Below are positions 20,213-30,112 of a stretch of DNA of 64,000 nucleotides, one piece after another. The notes under the pieces were generated by a model that saw nothing but the letters and a program-made list of their open reading frames with translations, was not told the origin of the DNA and did not search any database. The stretch is from NCBI GenBank assembly GCA_030295235.1, contig AP026162.1, forward strand, positions 186,001 through 250,000. The letters run 5' to 3'. The stretch comes from Fistulifera solaris (taxonomy: Eukaryota > Bacillariophyta > Bacillariophyceae > Naviculales > Stauroneidaceae). The first letter of the stretch is position 1. Every line of letters begins with the position of its first letter. Both the position numbers and the translations under genes were made by a program.

Positions 20213-21344
20213 TTCGGGTTACCCCGACATCGATAAATTTCCTACGGGATATACGAGAATGCCAAATCGGAATCGGAATATTTGTGACAAAAGAGAAAAA
20301 AACAGTGGAAAATTCAGTCGAATGAGAAAATTCATTCGGACTTTAGGAAATTAGGAATATATATTTAGGATTGATTTATATATGAAAGTGTGGCATTTGC
20401 ATAAGTTGTCTCTTTCATCTTTGGAGTTTGGAGTTCATCCGAGCGCTGATTGTAAGATGGTGCCAACAACCTATGTCGACGATTGTTATGAAGCTTTACG
20501 TCGAAAATAGTAAGTTAGTTTTGGGTAGTACAGCGATTTTGTGCACGTTCCAGAATTTCTGGAAACTGTGTTTTGGGTCATACAGCGATACTTGTAAATT
20601 CTGGAATCACCGCTATTTTGGGTAGCACAGAAACTCTGTGTAGTCTACATTCCATTACTATTTTGGAATTGATGGTTTTGGGGTATCGATGGTTTTGGTT
20701 CGTTTAGAGATTTTGTGCACGTTCCAGAAATTAACACAGACATTCTGTATACGTTCCAGATTTTCTGGAATCGGTGTTTTCGGTCATACATAATCCTAGC
20801 ATAATCCTGCGTACATTCCAGAAATGATGGGATCTATATCTTGCGTCACGCAAAGATTCTAAGCACGTTCCAGAAGTTCTAGAATCGGAATTTGGGTAAT
20901 GCAGAAATTCTGTGTGATTTCCAGAAATTCTGGAATTGGTGTTTTTAAAATCATAAAGCCAATTTGGGCACGTTCCAGAAATTCCGGAATCACTTGTCGA
21001 ATGGTGTTTATGAAGTCAGGGAACAGGGAATCTGTTGATGATTATCACGATGACAATTGTAGTAGCCGCACCCCTGCTTCGATAAATTTCCTTCAGTAAA
21101 CCTTACGGTGCCAACGTGAAATTAACCTGGGCAGTGAAAGTGTTGCATCTCTTGTCTTTCTCATGTTTGGAGTTCATCCAAGTGCCGATTATTGTAACAT
21201 GGTTCTTGAACGCTATGTGTCGTGAAGCTTTATGTCGCGAAAAGAAATATTAGTCTAAAGATATTGATGAAAAGTTGAGTAGGTTTATATCCGGGTTTCC
21301 CCTCTGTCGATAAATTTCCCTACGAGGCCTACGTGAAATGTAGG
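20213..21344 (+). repeat. duplicated non-coding modules with motif copies c, d and e
   Basis: Three copies of the dispersed motif (RTCGATAAATTTCC, then CTACG, then ACGTGAA) lie at 20213-20256, 21066-21122 and 21291-21344. Copies c and d are each followed by a related ~120-base stretch (20385-20517 and 21134-21253; both have GGAGTTCATCC and GAAGCTTTA). Before copy d, 20993-21060 (TTTATGAAGTCAGGGA) is related to 23434-23497, which precedes copy f at 23521-23592. The block looks like a mosaic made by repeated duplication, with palindrome array 2 between modules. No protein is coded. Confidence 0.7.
20520..20990. repeat. palindrome array 2
   Basis: Degenerate relatives of arrays 1 and 3: type A at 20549-20565 (TTCCAGAATTTCTGGAA), near 20754-20772 and at 20973-20989, and type B palindromes such as CACAGAAACTCTGTG between them. 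Spacing is irregular. About eight palindromes are readable. Confidence 0.75.
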
Positions 21345-21346
21345 TA

Positions 21347-21376
21347 CCATTCGGGTCAAATGAGTTTCTGAGTACT
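21347..21376 (+). repeat. left terminal inverted repeat of the mariner element
   Basis: Begins CCATTCGGGTCAAATGAG and matches the inverted right end in 29 of 30 positions. Confidence 0.95.
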
Positions 21377-21506
21377 ATAAAATATATAGGACATGATTAC
21401 TATATACATAAGTGTGTTTCTACGACAGAAATCGTATACCGTTTGAAGCGACACCTTGCCTTTCCCACTGAACACATTTTTTCTTCACGACATTATCGCG
21501 CAAAAA

Positions 21507-23244
21507 ATGCATCCGACCATGGCGACTCGACGACGCAGCAGTGAAATCAATTCTGGGCGAGCTTGTGTTGTTTTGCACCATTCAAACAAGCGACGAAGGA
21601 GTGATAGATCGGTGCAAAACAACACAAGCAGAGCCCCGGAGTGCGAAGATATTTGGTCGGTTGTCGTGGCATTGTTTCGTCATGCCACTCCCGGTATCTG
21701 GTGGCGATTATTGCCAGAAAACAATAAAAACGATGATATTTCCTACGCAACTTCAGTCGATTGGGAGAACATATGTCCTTTATTGATTTATGTCAAAATT
21801 TTGGAGAAGAAAGTGGTTTTGGGAGTCGAAAAACTTTTTGTGATGAAAGAAGCGCTTGATACACTCGTGGACAAGATGGGACGAAAGAAAATTCATATTT
21901 CCATCTATCGTCCACCACACAGCAAGCAGGCTTTCTACTTTTGTGTTGGGCAACCTTTGTATTCTAAGGTCAAGGAATGTGCCCGTATGGTTGCTTCTGA
22001 GTTAGCTCCGGGACCTCCCGGGATGACCGATGACAAGCTCCGCAAAAATGCCGCCTTGCTTCAGACGTACTCCGCGAACACCAAATCGAGCATGTACGAC
22101 CAGCAAATGAACAAGAAAATCTGCACTTACTAGCTAACGCTGTTCTTGAACAAGAACAAGAACAAGAAATCTTTGCTGTGCCACTATCGAGAGAAGATGA
22201 GATCGAAAACGCCATCACATATGCACTGGCGCTTGCATTCGAAAGGGTTCCGCGCTACGTTCGTCAATCGGACGACAAAATCACCTTGGCGTTGTTGCAA
22301 GGCCCAAGAAGTCGAAAGATTTTGACGGAAGAGTCTTTATGAAAAGGGTTAGTAAAGAGAAAGAGTACAGCCGAGCAACACCAAGTTACAAGTTTCACGA
22401 CAGCATTTCGATCAACAACGAGATCAAGAACGGCTCTTGGAGAGCCCTTTACAATGATTTGAAAGACATCTGCGGTGATATGACAGTGGGCGAGTTTTTC
22501 GATGCACTTTCCGATTTCTATGAGCTTCGCGACGAAGTGGCTGCAGTCCTGCAATTTCGCAACACAGTCACAAAGAGACCTTTAGACGAGGATGATCAGC
22601 TGTGTGACTTCGACATCAAAGAGCTTGAAGTTCGTTGCTATTACCCGGCAGGGCATAAAGTCGAGGTGGACATTTCCTGTGATTCTTCCTTCATGCTGAG
22701 CATTATGCACCAAGTCGGTCAAGCACTTCGAGAAAAATTTCACTGGGTGGACAAGAACGAGAAAATTTATCTGGTGATGGATAACGCAGGAGGACACGGA
22801 ACACAGCTAGCCAAAGAAGAATACAGACGAAAATTGGAGAGCGAATACAACGTTGAGATTGTCTGGCAAGTTCCTCGGTCGCCCGAAACAAACATGCTTG
22901 ATCTCGGAGTCTGGATGAGCATTCAAAACAAGGTCGAAAAGGTTCATCACGGAAAACGACCCGATTGCGATGCGCTTGCAAGATCAATTGAAGAGGCATG
23001 GGAGCACCATCTTTCACCTCAAGCATTTCTAAACGTGTGGAAGCGATTGCGGCGTGTTTTGAAATTGATTGTGGACGACAAAGGCGGCAACAATCTGGTC
23101 GAGTCGGAACGAGGCAAACTCTTCAGAGACCCAACGATTGACGATTTGCTGAACGCCCACAACGACACAAACGACGAAGATCAAGAGAACAACAGCGAAA
23201 ATGAGAATGACGAAGCAAGCGACGAAGAGAATGACAACGAGTAA
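21507..23244 (+). CDS. mariner-like transposase, two frame breaks
   Basis: Cuts and pastes the surrounding element. The catalytic core is clear in the C-terminal half: LVMDNAGGHGT, then 39 residues, then PRSPETNMLDLGVWMSIQ, the DD39D spacing and 'SPE/D.N.LDLG' text of plant-type mariners; VVARPKKSKDFDGRVF is the segment that precedes it in those proteins. The tail is very acidic. Frame breaks lie at an A run (22116-22119) and a GG pair (22288-22289); one more base at each would give an open frame of about 579 residues from 21507 (an ATG at 21456 is also possible). I do not find the first catalytic Asp motif (like DEKWF) nor a clear helix-turn-helix in the N-terminal half, which resembles nothing I know. 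Confidence 0.8.
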
Positions 23245-23348
23245 CAATCAAATGAATGGTTTGAAGAGCTTTATTTAATCTTGCTGCGATCGGCATTTCA
23301 TGGTTTTCTACGTGCTTTTACGTGACGGCAAAGAGTATAGACCTAAAG

Positions 23349-23378
23349 AGTACTTAGAAACTCATTTGACCCGAATGG
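23349..23378 (-). repeat. right terminal inverted repeat of the mariner element
   Basis: Read inwards on the minus strand it begins CCATTCGGGTCAAATGAG. The single mismatch to the left end is G to A at repeat position 24. Confidence 0.95.
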
Positions 23379-23433
23379 TAGACATTCAAAACTCATAGAA
23401 TTTTCATCTTATTATGGCGCTCGTTTCAACAAA

Positions 23434-23935
23434 TGTCGATTGTTGTTTATGAAGTCAGGGAGCGCTTGTTGATGAGCACAGTCATTGTGAATTTGCATTT
23501 TTTTTAAACCTATTAAAAAAATCCGAGTACCGAGTACCCCCTACATCTACATCAATAAACTGTCTACGGGGCCCACGTGAAGATTTGTAGACTTTCGATG
23601 CGTTGTAACATCCTTTTGCTTGGAAATTTAGCCCAAAAATTCATTGAAGGCTGTTAGTTATTAAGCATGTATTATTTCCTACATCTATCGGTCTTTATGG
23701 TTGAGCCAAAGCCGTTTCCTGGTACCAGGTAATTCTTGTGATGCTCGCTGGTACAGTCGCGAGTAGGACGTCATTCGTCAGCTTGGATTTCTTTCGTGGA
23801 AAAATGCGATCATGCAGCTTTTTTCTTTTGCGAAGCACGTCATGTCATGCTCATGAAAACGATTTCAATCGGAGATAATCCTATTATCACTCGAGTTGGT
23901 CAATGTGAGAAGCATTTAGAAAGTTTGAGCGCACA
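23434..23935. repeat. module f of the dispersed repeat and intergenic sequence
   Basis: 23434-23592 is related to 20993-21122 and ends in motif copy f. The remaining ~340 bases before the next gene hold a 12-base perfect palindrome CCTGGTACCAGG at 23719-23730 and no recognisable gene. Confidence 0.6.
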
Positions 23936-24650
23936 ATGGCGTAAGTTTATTGAATGATCGCAACTCTTAATTCAAAAAGACTGACAACATGAACCATCAC
24001 TGATCACTCCTCACTGATACTTGTATTCATCATCCACGTGCAGAGAAACGTCTAAAGATCAAACAGCAATAGAATCGTGGAAAAAGCAAGAAGAAGATAT
24101 TATGCAGGGTGAACGAAGGGCGCAGTATGAGGCCGAAATCAACCCGACACGGCGACCCTTTCACAAGTTGATGTCGATTTTGTCCGGTGTGGCAGCATTG
24201 TCGGCGCTCAACATGTGCATAGGACAACTCGTCGGTTATCGATTTCAGCAGGAAGGACCAGTGCAATACGTTATGCGATTTTACGTGATTATTCTTTGCG
24301 TTCTCGCTATTTTGGTCGAGTTCGAATGGACAAAATTTGCACGGGAATCGTTCATTCTGAGAGTGTGGATTACGCGTGGGCTATTTTACATATTTATTGG
24401 AGTATTGGGATTCGAGCAAAACGATACGTCGCACGCGAAAAACTCAGACTCGGTAAACTTTCAACTTTCGATGCATTATGTCACAGCAACAGCATGGATC
24501 ATGGTCGCCGTGGGGGTGCTGTATTCGCTTTTGGGAATGTGTTGTTTACAAGTGTATTTCAATCGGTTACAAACCGAGTATGAGCAACGTCTTGAGCGAG
24601 CTGTGCACATTCGAGAAGCTGGGGAACGGTACTTTGATAACCAAGTCTAA
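23936..24650 (+). CDS. COPI-associated / TVP15-like four-span membrane protein
   Basis: A Golgi membrane protein family linked to COPI vesicles. After a hydrophilic N-terminus, four hydrophobic spans appear (about residues 48-65, 78-96, 110-125 and 146-170), with FEWTKFARESFILRVWITRGLFYIFIGVLGF matching the family's central E...F.....W..RG.FYIF.G stretch. Exon 1 is only five coding bases (ATGGC, 23936-23940) before a GTAAGT donor; the intron runs to 24043 (103 bases, GTGCAG acceptor), giving MAETSKDQTAIESW. The spliced length of 612 bases is a multiple of three (203 residues). The longer unspliced start at 24021 is less likely because the frame match at this acceptor is exact. Confidence 0.8.
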
Positions 24651-24735
24651 TAATCCATTTACAGAATTTGTATGTTAACTAATTTGCAACGAGGCTAAGA
24701 CTGAGCGTCCTAAATCTCACTTGTAGACTTGTCAA

Positions 24736-25410
24736 TTAGAAATATTCGTCAGCTTCCATGAAACCAGTTTTGGTTGGTTTCATGCTTGGTAACCACGGAA
24801 TTTGTACCAACATGACTTGACCGAGAATCTCTGTGCCTTCCGGCATTTCTTTCTTCGAACCAAATGCTGTAATTTTCACTTCATCGCTTCCGGGAGTCGA
24901 TATGACCAAAAATCGTCTTTCCGCGAATTCTTTCAAGCCTCTGTCTACTAAAACAACCAAATCGACCGCGCCTTTAATTGCAGCCGGAAGCTCTACCCCC
25001 AAGGAAGGATGCTCCCCGATGATCACGACAGGATCTACACAATTTGCGACTAATTGGCTCCCATCAATAGCTACAGTGCCTAGTTGGGGCCCCTCAGGGT
25101 CACTAAAGTCGTACGTCCACTGACCCTTTTCGGCGGCCGGCTCGGACGACACGGCAAAGAAATCCTCTCGTGTCAAGCCGGGGTACGCGCCGGCTATTTG
25201 AATGATTCGAGGTGCCAAATAGTCCATTTCCATTTGCTTAAGTGGAAGAAAACAAGCACCTTGGCCGTGTAAATTGCCGGTTGTTGTTGAGCTCTGTAGA
25301 GATGTCGATGTGAACGGAGAAGTGCCCGTGATGTGCTTCGATTGCTGCTGGCGGGGAATCCACGCATGCGCGCTAAAGCAGCATAGAGTCAAAATTATAG
25401 TTGCTTTCAT
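24736..25410 (-). CDS. plastid-targeted protein of unknown function
   Basis: 224 residues from the ATG at 25410 (an ATG three codons upstream is also possible). MKATIILTLCCFSAHAWIP is a signal peptide whose cleavage site AHA|W fits the diatom plastid motif with W in place of F. The mature part starts after a Ser/Thr-rich transit segment and contains MDYLAPRIIQIAGAYPGLTREDFFAVSSEP and PVVIIGEHPSLGVELP, followed by predicted strands. The text looks strongly conserved but I cannot place it in a named family. Tail to tail with the COPI-associated gene, 85 bases apart. Confidence 0.75.
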   Translation of the reverse strand: MKATIILTLCCFSAHAWIPRQQQSKHITGTSPFTSTSLQSSTTTGNLHGQGACFLPLKQMEMDYLAPRIIQIAGAYPGLTREDFFAVSSEPAAEKGQWTYDFSDPEGPQLGTVAIDGSQLVANCVDPVVIIGEHPSLGVELPAAIKGAVDLVVLVDRGLKEFAERRFLVISTPGSDEVKITAFGSKKEMPEGTEILGQVMLVQIPWLPSMKPTKTGFMEADEYF

Positions 25411-25647
25411 TATTGACAAACAAAAGAATTTTATGTAGAGAAATAAAGGACTTGCTTCGTGAAGTCAAACGTTATTGGTTGGTGTTGGCGGACGAGGTTA
25501 TTCTCGTCGTGGGTCGTGGTCGCGGTGATGTTTTTGAATGCGTGAGGAGTTGAGACGTGGTTCGAGTCACGTATAATACATCATGCATACATGGAATTCG
25601 GAATCTTTTCATGCATTTTCTGAATCTAGTCGTGAAACTGACGATAG

Positions 25648-25943
25648 TGACGTCTCCTCAGCAGCAAACCATTTCTGGTGACGTGTGAGTTTCTTTCACC
25701 GTTCACAGTCAGCGCAACAGTAAAAAGTGTTCGCATTTTGTCCCTTGGCCACTATGGAATGAACTGTGATCGGGCCAAGAGCCACCGAATTCTGACGTCA
25801 AAGGCGTGAAAATATTGCGTCACTTTTACCTTTTCTCGTAGAAGATGTACGAGGTTGAACGCAGCCAAATGGTCAGAGAAGCTTGGTCCAAGCGAGAGGA
25901 CGTGGCTACGTCACCTTGAGATCAGCAGGCCTCTTCAACGTCA
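25648..25943 (+). promoter_or_regulatory. cluster of TGACGT/ACGTCA/TGACGC sites upstream of the bZIP gene
   Basis: Six bZIP-type cores in 296 bases: TGACGTCT at 25648, TGACGTGT at 25679, full palindrome TGACGTCA at 25793, GCGTCA at 25817, ACGTCA at 25908 and 25938. In Phaeodactylum, TGACGT, ACGTCA and TGACGC are reported as CO2/cAMP-responsive elements. The region is the divergent spacer (25411-26036) between a plastid-protein gene and the bZIP gene, so either may be the target. Confidence 0.6.
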
Positions 25944-26036
25944 GCGAGAATTTCACTTTCTCCTCCGTGCTTTCTGTCGGCTCACAAATCACATCTCACT
26001 GACTTCTTTTTCAACAAAATAAGAACTTTTAGAAAG

Positions 26037-26996
26037 ATGAGTACGCAAGTTGATCCATCCATAGCCGCGGATGCCGCAGCGGGAGCCTTGACGGCTCTTT
26101 CCGCCAAGCGCAGCTTAGACTCCGATGACGGCCCTCTCTCCAAGATGATGAAACTCGGTGCTCCTCAATCACCTGATGTCCCTCTCACTAGCGCTCTGTC
26201 TACGACGACTTCTCCGCCCGCCACGGAGGATAGCGCTGCTGCGTCCAAGAGCGACAAGTCGCGCAAGATCCGACTTGAACAGAACCGCAAGGCGGCTAAA
26301 GAATCGAGACGTCGAAAGAAGGTCATGATTGAGGAGCTTCAACGCAGTGTCATCTTCTTCTCTCGCGCAAATGGCACACTCAAGCAGCAGAACGAGGAGC
26401 TCATGCGACTCATCCTTAGAGCGAAGAGCGAAGTCGCTGCACAAGAAAGTGGCACGAAGGTTGAAGTCAGCAGTCCGCCAAAGGCTACTGCAGAAAGCTC
26501 AGGTCCTGTAATCAAGAGTGAAGAGTTGATGAAGGCGTTCGGTCAAGCTGAAGCAGACGCTGTTGCCGCTCAGGCTATTTTCAAGAGTCAAGGTTTCCCG
26601 ACAGCAGCGGCCCGTGCTGCCGCTCACGCTGTTGTGCCTTCAGCAGCATCTCCCGCTGCTTCGGGGCAAACGACTCAGCCGCCAACTATGCAACCTGGTG
26701 CGACGATGCAAGCCATGGCAAACTTTCAACAAGCGGCTACCATAGCGATGCAGAACGCAATGAAGGCGCTAGCCAAAACGATGCCGGGTGTGCCTGTGAG
26801 TCAATTCGCAGCGCCACAGCCGACGGACGGAACCAGCGCACAACAAGCTTTTACCGACACCATGACTGCCCTCGCCATGCAACAAGCAGCAGCGGCGGCT
26901 GGACAACAGTTTATGATGCAACAGTCGGGCATGCCTTTTCTTTTTCCCATGTTTGGTTGGACTCAGCCGACCAACACGGAACAGAAGGAAAAGTGA
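26037..26996 (+). CDS. bZIP transcription factor
   Basis: A 319-residue DNA-binding regulator without introns. The basic region is at about residues 78-102 (KIRLEQNRKAAKESRRRKKV, the bZIP 'N..AA..SR..K' contact pattern), followed directly by a leucine-zipper-like helix with heptad residues (MIEELQRSVIFF...LKQQNEELMRLILRAK). The rest is low-complexity: Ala/Pro/Ser before it and Ala/Gln/Met-rich after, as in activation domains. No LOV or other sensor domain is visible, so it is not an aureochrome. Six likely bZIP sites lie in its own promoter, which suggests self-regulation or a bZIP cascade. Confidence 0.93.
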   Translation: MSTQVDPSIAADAAAGALTALSAKRSLDSDDGPLSKMMKLGAPQSPDVPLTSALSTTTSPPATEDSAAASKSDKSRKIRLEQNRKAAKESRRRKKVMIEELQRSVIFFSRANGTLKQQNEELMRLILRAKSEVAAQESGTKVEVSSPPKATAESSGPVIKSEELMKAFGQAEADAVAAQAIFKSQGFPTAAARAAAHAVVPSAASPAASGQTTQPPTMQPGATMQAMANFQQAATIAMQNAMKALAKTMPGVPVSQFAAPQPTDGTSAQQAFTDTMTALAMQQAAAAAGQQFMMQQSGMPFLFPMFGWTQPTNTEQKEK

Positions 26997-27734
26997 GATT
27001 CATAGTGTATAGACACCTTCAACTAATTGTAGAATACGGTTTATGTCCCAATTGTTTTTCTTTATGCATTATTCTTATTTGTTCAAAATCAAAAGCATTC
27101 AATAAGGCGCCGTTTAGTTTGTGCCGATGTGGTGAGTTGTAGGCTATTTAGTAGCGTCAGCAACCATCATAGGTAAATCTCATAACTGATAGAATAACAG
27201 ACAGGCAACCTTATGTGTGCAAAATTTGAATCGACAATGAATAAGCGTTGCCATTGCACCCGGTTTCACTTAAGTCGTTTGTTGTTCTTCGTCCTAGTTT
27301 TTCTTCTTGCACCAAAGGCGTTCACCTTAGCCCTTAGCCCGTAGCTTCAACCTTAACGTTTCTTATGTACGTAGTACTACGTAAGACTTATGAAGTTTCC
27401 GTTGAACATTAAACTTTCGTCTATGTGTACTCAATGTATAAGGAATGTGATAACCGTGAAGAACGATAGCCTTATAGTAACATCTACCACATATTTAAGC
27501 CTCGTTCCTCACTATACGTCTTTCTGTACTGTACTGTATCACAATGAAGTGGAAATTCTCCCCCTGCGCTGTGCCGATGTCCCCAAGCCAAGCCCATAAT
27601 AAAAATTGCATGCCTTTTCTTGGCCTTCTTGGCCTTTTGCCCGCCTTCATTGATTCAGATCTTTGAATGAAAAGGTGCAAATTTCTATCGGATCATTCAT
27701 CCTCAACAAGTCATTGATTTGAAATACTTTAAAG
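26997..27734. other. intergenic region with a 16-base palindrome
   Basis: No gene is visible in 738 bases. A perfect even palindrome TACGTAGTACTACGTA lies at 27368-27383. Short open frames here (for example 27390-27599) have no family resemblance. Confidence 0.5.
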
Positions 27735-29065
27735 ATGGTTCGAATGATCGCTAGGCTCGCGCTGCTGGCTTTAGCAGTGTTTGTCAAAACACAGGCTTTT
27801 GACAGTGACACGCTCAAAGATATCACACGCGAAGTGTTGGAAAACGCGGTCGTGACACTCCAATATACGGGGGACGCCACTTTTACTCCGTCGGCTATTC
27901 GAGAGATTGCCCGTGCGAACGGGAGATTGGATCGAACGCGTGAAGGGCTCAGCCATAAGAACGCCTTTTGGAGCTTTTACAACGAAGAGTTTCAGCGGGC
28001 GAGTCGCAGACTGATGGATCTGAAAGAATTCGTGGTGGCAACGCTGACGGTTGATAGCACTCCGGATGTGGGAGGCGCTCGTGAGAAGTTTGGTGAAGCT
28101 CTTCATACTCTACAAGACTTTTATGCCCACACGAACTGGATCGAACTGGGTAATGTGGCGATCAACACCGATCTTGGTAACGCGGAGATTTCGGACCCTC
28201 CTTCCAGCTTGGTCACTTGCGATGCCAGTGGCGCCTACATCGATACCATAACTGACCTTACATCGGGGTATGAAATTTGCCGAGGTATTCGCAGTAATGT
28301 CCCAACTGGAAAGTGCTGTAGAAAGGTCATCGATAAAGAAGGGCAAACGGCCACAGATCTCGCGATCGCGGCAACTGCGGACTATTTAAATCAAGTGATA
28401 ACGGAACTCAAAAACAGAGATCCAACTGAATTAGCGATTCGTTCCTTTTTGGGAAGAGATGAGTCGGTGGCTTTCTTGATCGATACGACTGAAAGCATGA
28501 GAGAAGAGCTGATTACGATCAAGGAGGTTATTGACGAGTTCATTGCTCGTTTCGACGGCAACCAACGAGGACGGTATATTTTGCTGGAATTCGCAGACTC
28601 TCCCAATGACGATATTGACGAAACGATTGTGCAGGAATTAATTACACCGAATCCGGCTGAGATTGTCAATGCTGTCCAAGCACTTACTGCCGACTCAAGT
28701 GGAGCCGATGATTGCAGAGAGGCTGGATTTGCCGTGCTCGAAAAAGCGCTAGATTTGTCTCCGCGTAACTCCAACATTTATTTTTGGTCGGATGCGTCGC
28801 AAAAGGAAACGAGTTTGGCCCGTTCAACGTTCGAATCTTCCGTTATTTGAGACTCAGAGTACGAGCCATCAGGAGCAGAGTTCGCATCAATTTTGTGATG
28901 ACTGGACGCTGTTTGCCTTTCGGATCAACTTACAGGACATTCAAAAGCCTTGCGCGTGTCACTGGAGGAAGCGTTTACCATTTTGAAAATCCAGCAGATA
29001 TGGTTACCTTGTTGCTTGGCACCGACGAAATCATCGCATTCAACACCGAACCGGATGTCGAATAA
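27735..29065 (+). CDS. secreted von Willebrand A-domain protein, VWA7-like
   Basis: MVRMIARLALLALAVFVKTQA is a cleavable signal peptide, so the protein enters the secretory path. The first half has EKFGEALHTLQDFYAHTNWIELGN, the text of the N-terminal domain of VWA7 and related proteins. The second half is a VWA domain: AFLIDTTESMREEL (metal-site DxTxS form), then IYFWSDAS and VRINFVMTG. The frame breaks at the T run 28846-28848; one more T gives SSVILRLRVRAIRSRVRINFVMTG, and the total becomes 1332 bases (443 residues). I take this as a likely assembly error. No intron with usable borders fits. The protein stops soon after the VWA domain, shorter than animal VWA7. A role in adhesion or the extracellular matrix is inference only. 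Confidence 0.82.
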
Positions 29066-29278
29066 ACTTGTCTCGATTGCTTCGCAATATTATAATCGTT
29101 AAATCCTCTTGCTTATCTACAAACAGTTATAGATTTATTATCTAATGCGATAAAGGGTGTTTTTTAATACATCAATTGAAAGTTGGAAAGTACTTTTTAA
29201 AAAAGAAGTAGATTTACTGCGAATGTCGCGATCAATCAAACAGGGATTAATTGCTGTTTATGATACAAAACAAACGTG

Positions 29279-30112
29279 CTATTGCACGGGTTCTAGTTCT
29301 CGTAATGCCGCTGGCAGGCACTCGGGCACTTGCAAAGGCTTCCCTATCTTGCCTCGCCGCGCCGATACATGCAAGTCGAGGAATTCAGAGAGTTTGTGCA
29401 CAAAAAGGCCCGTCGATCGTAAGAGAGCTTCGATGTTATTGTGTCCGGCTCCTTCTACCCAAAAAGGGCGCGCACGCCATTGTTGAGGAACGGCTAAAAA
29501 CAGCTCTTCTCCGTGCCAAAAGGGAACAACTTCATCTTGCGTGCCATGGATTATGAATACGGGAGTCGCTATGTCAGGTGCATAGTCGACATTCGGAAAG
29601 CGATCGCCCATCATGGTGAAACGAAAGTCGAACGCGACGCGATACGCCGACAACAGCGGGGATTGCAGTATAATTCCTCCCACCGAGCGTCCTTGTTGAG
29701 CCGTTTTCCTCGCCAAATAACAGGAAGGTCCCGAACCCAGCGATCTACCATATAATACAATTTGTTCTGGTTGAATATGTCGCACATCGATAAGATATCG
29801 GTAAGCGGCTTCAATGTCTTTGTAGCAGCTCTGTTCACTCGGTACACCGCTCGCCTTTCCGTAGCCCGTATAATCGTAGGCCATAATATTGACTCGTAAC
29901 ACCCTCGCGAGATCACTAAACCAGTCATAAATCATCCCCAGATCTTCGGCATTGCCGTGAGAAAACAAAATCGTCACAGACGCATTCGGCCGTTCAATGA
30001 AGAAAGCAGGAATGGAACTGCCGTCTTCATTGGTGAGCCAAAAATGACGTGAAGGATGTAAATATGTGGGTGCAGGAGGCTGAAAGAGCAACGAACTGAT
30101 TGCATCTCCCAT
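29279..30112 (-). CDS. alpha/beta hydrolase, ABHD17-like
   Basis: A 277-residue serine hydrolase. The triad is readable: nucleophile in GRSLGSG, acid in HGTQDEVVPF, histidine in EGAGHNNIE; the oxyanion region is SHGNAED and the conserved YDYTGYGKASG precedes the nucleophile elbow. These match ABHD17/BEM46-type enzymes; animal ABHD17 removes palmitate from proteins such as Ras and PSD-95. The Cys-rich N-terminal palmitoylation site of animal ABHD17 is absent, so membrane attachment may differ. No intron, no signal peptide. It ends tail to tail with the VWA gene. Confidence 0.92.
   Translation of the reverse strand: MGDAISSLLFQPPAPTYLHPSRHFWLTNEDGSSIPAFFIERPNASVTILFSHGNAEDLGMIYDWFSDLARVLRVNIMAYDYTGYGKASGVPSEQSCYKDIEAAYRYLIDVRHIQPEQIVLYGRSLGSGPSCYLARKTAQQGRSVGGIILQSPLLSAYRVAFDFRFTMMGDRFPNVDYAPDIATPVFIIHGTQDEVVPFWHGEELFLAVPQQWRARPFWVEGAGHNNIEALLRSTGLFVHKLSEFLDLHVSARRGKIGKPLQVPECLPAALRELEPVQ

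Larger units (their letters stand above)
21347..23378 (+). mobile_element. Tc1/mariner-superfamily DNA transposon, DD39D-like
   Basis: The element is 2032 bases long. It is bounded by 30-base terminal inverted repeats with one mismatch and flanked on both sides by TA (21345-21346 and 23379-23380), the target duplication expected of Tc1/mariner. It carries one transposase gene. The insertion split motif copy e; the related, unsplit copy f at 23521 (ACGTGAAGATTTGTAGAC) shows roughly what the empty site looked like. Near-identical repeat ends and a nearly open gene suggest a young insertion. Confidence 0.93.

Noticed and set aside
25490-25575. tRNA-like segment (GTGGTTCGAGTCAC)
   Set aside because: Only a T-arm-like hairpin is present; acceptor, D and anticodon stems cannot be formed.
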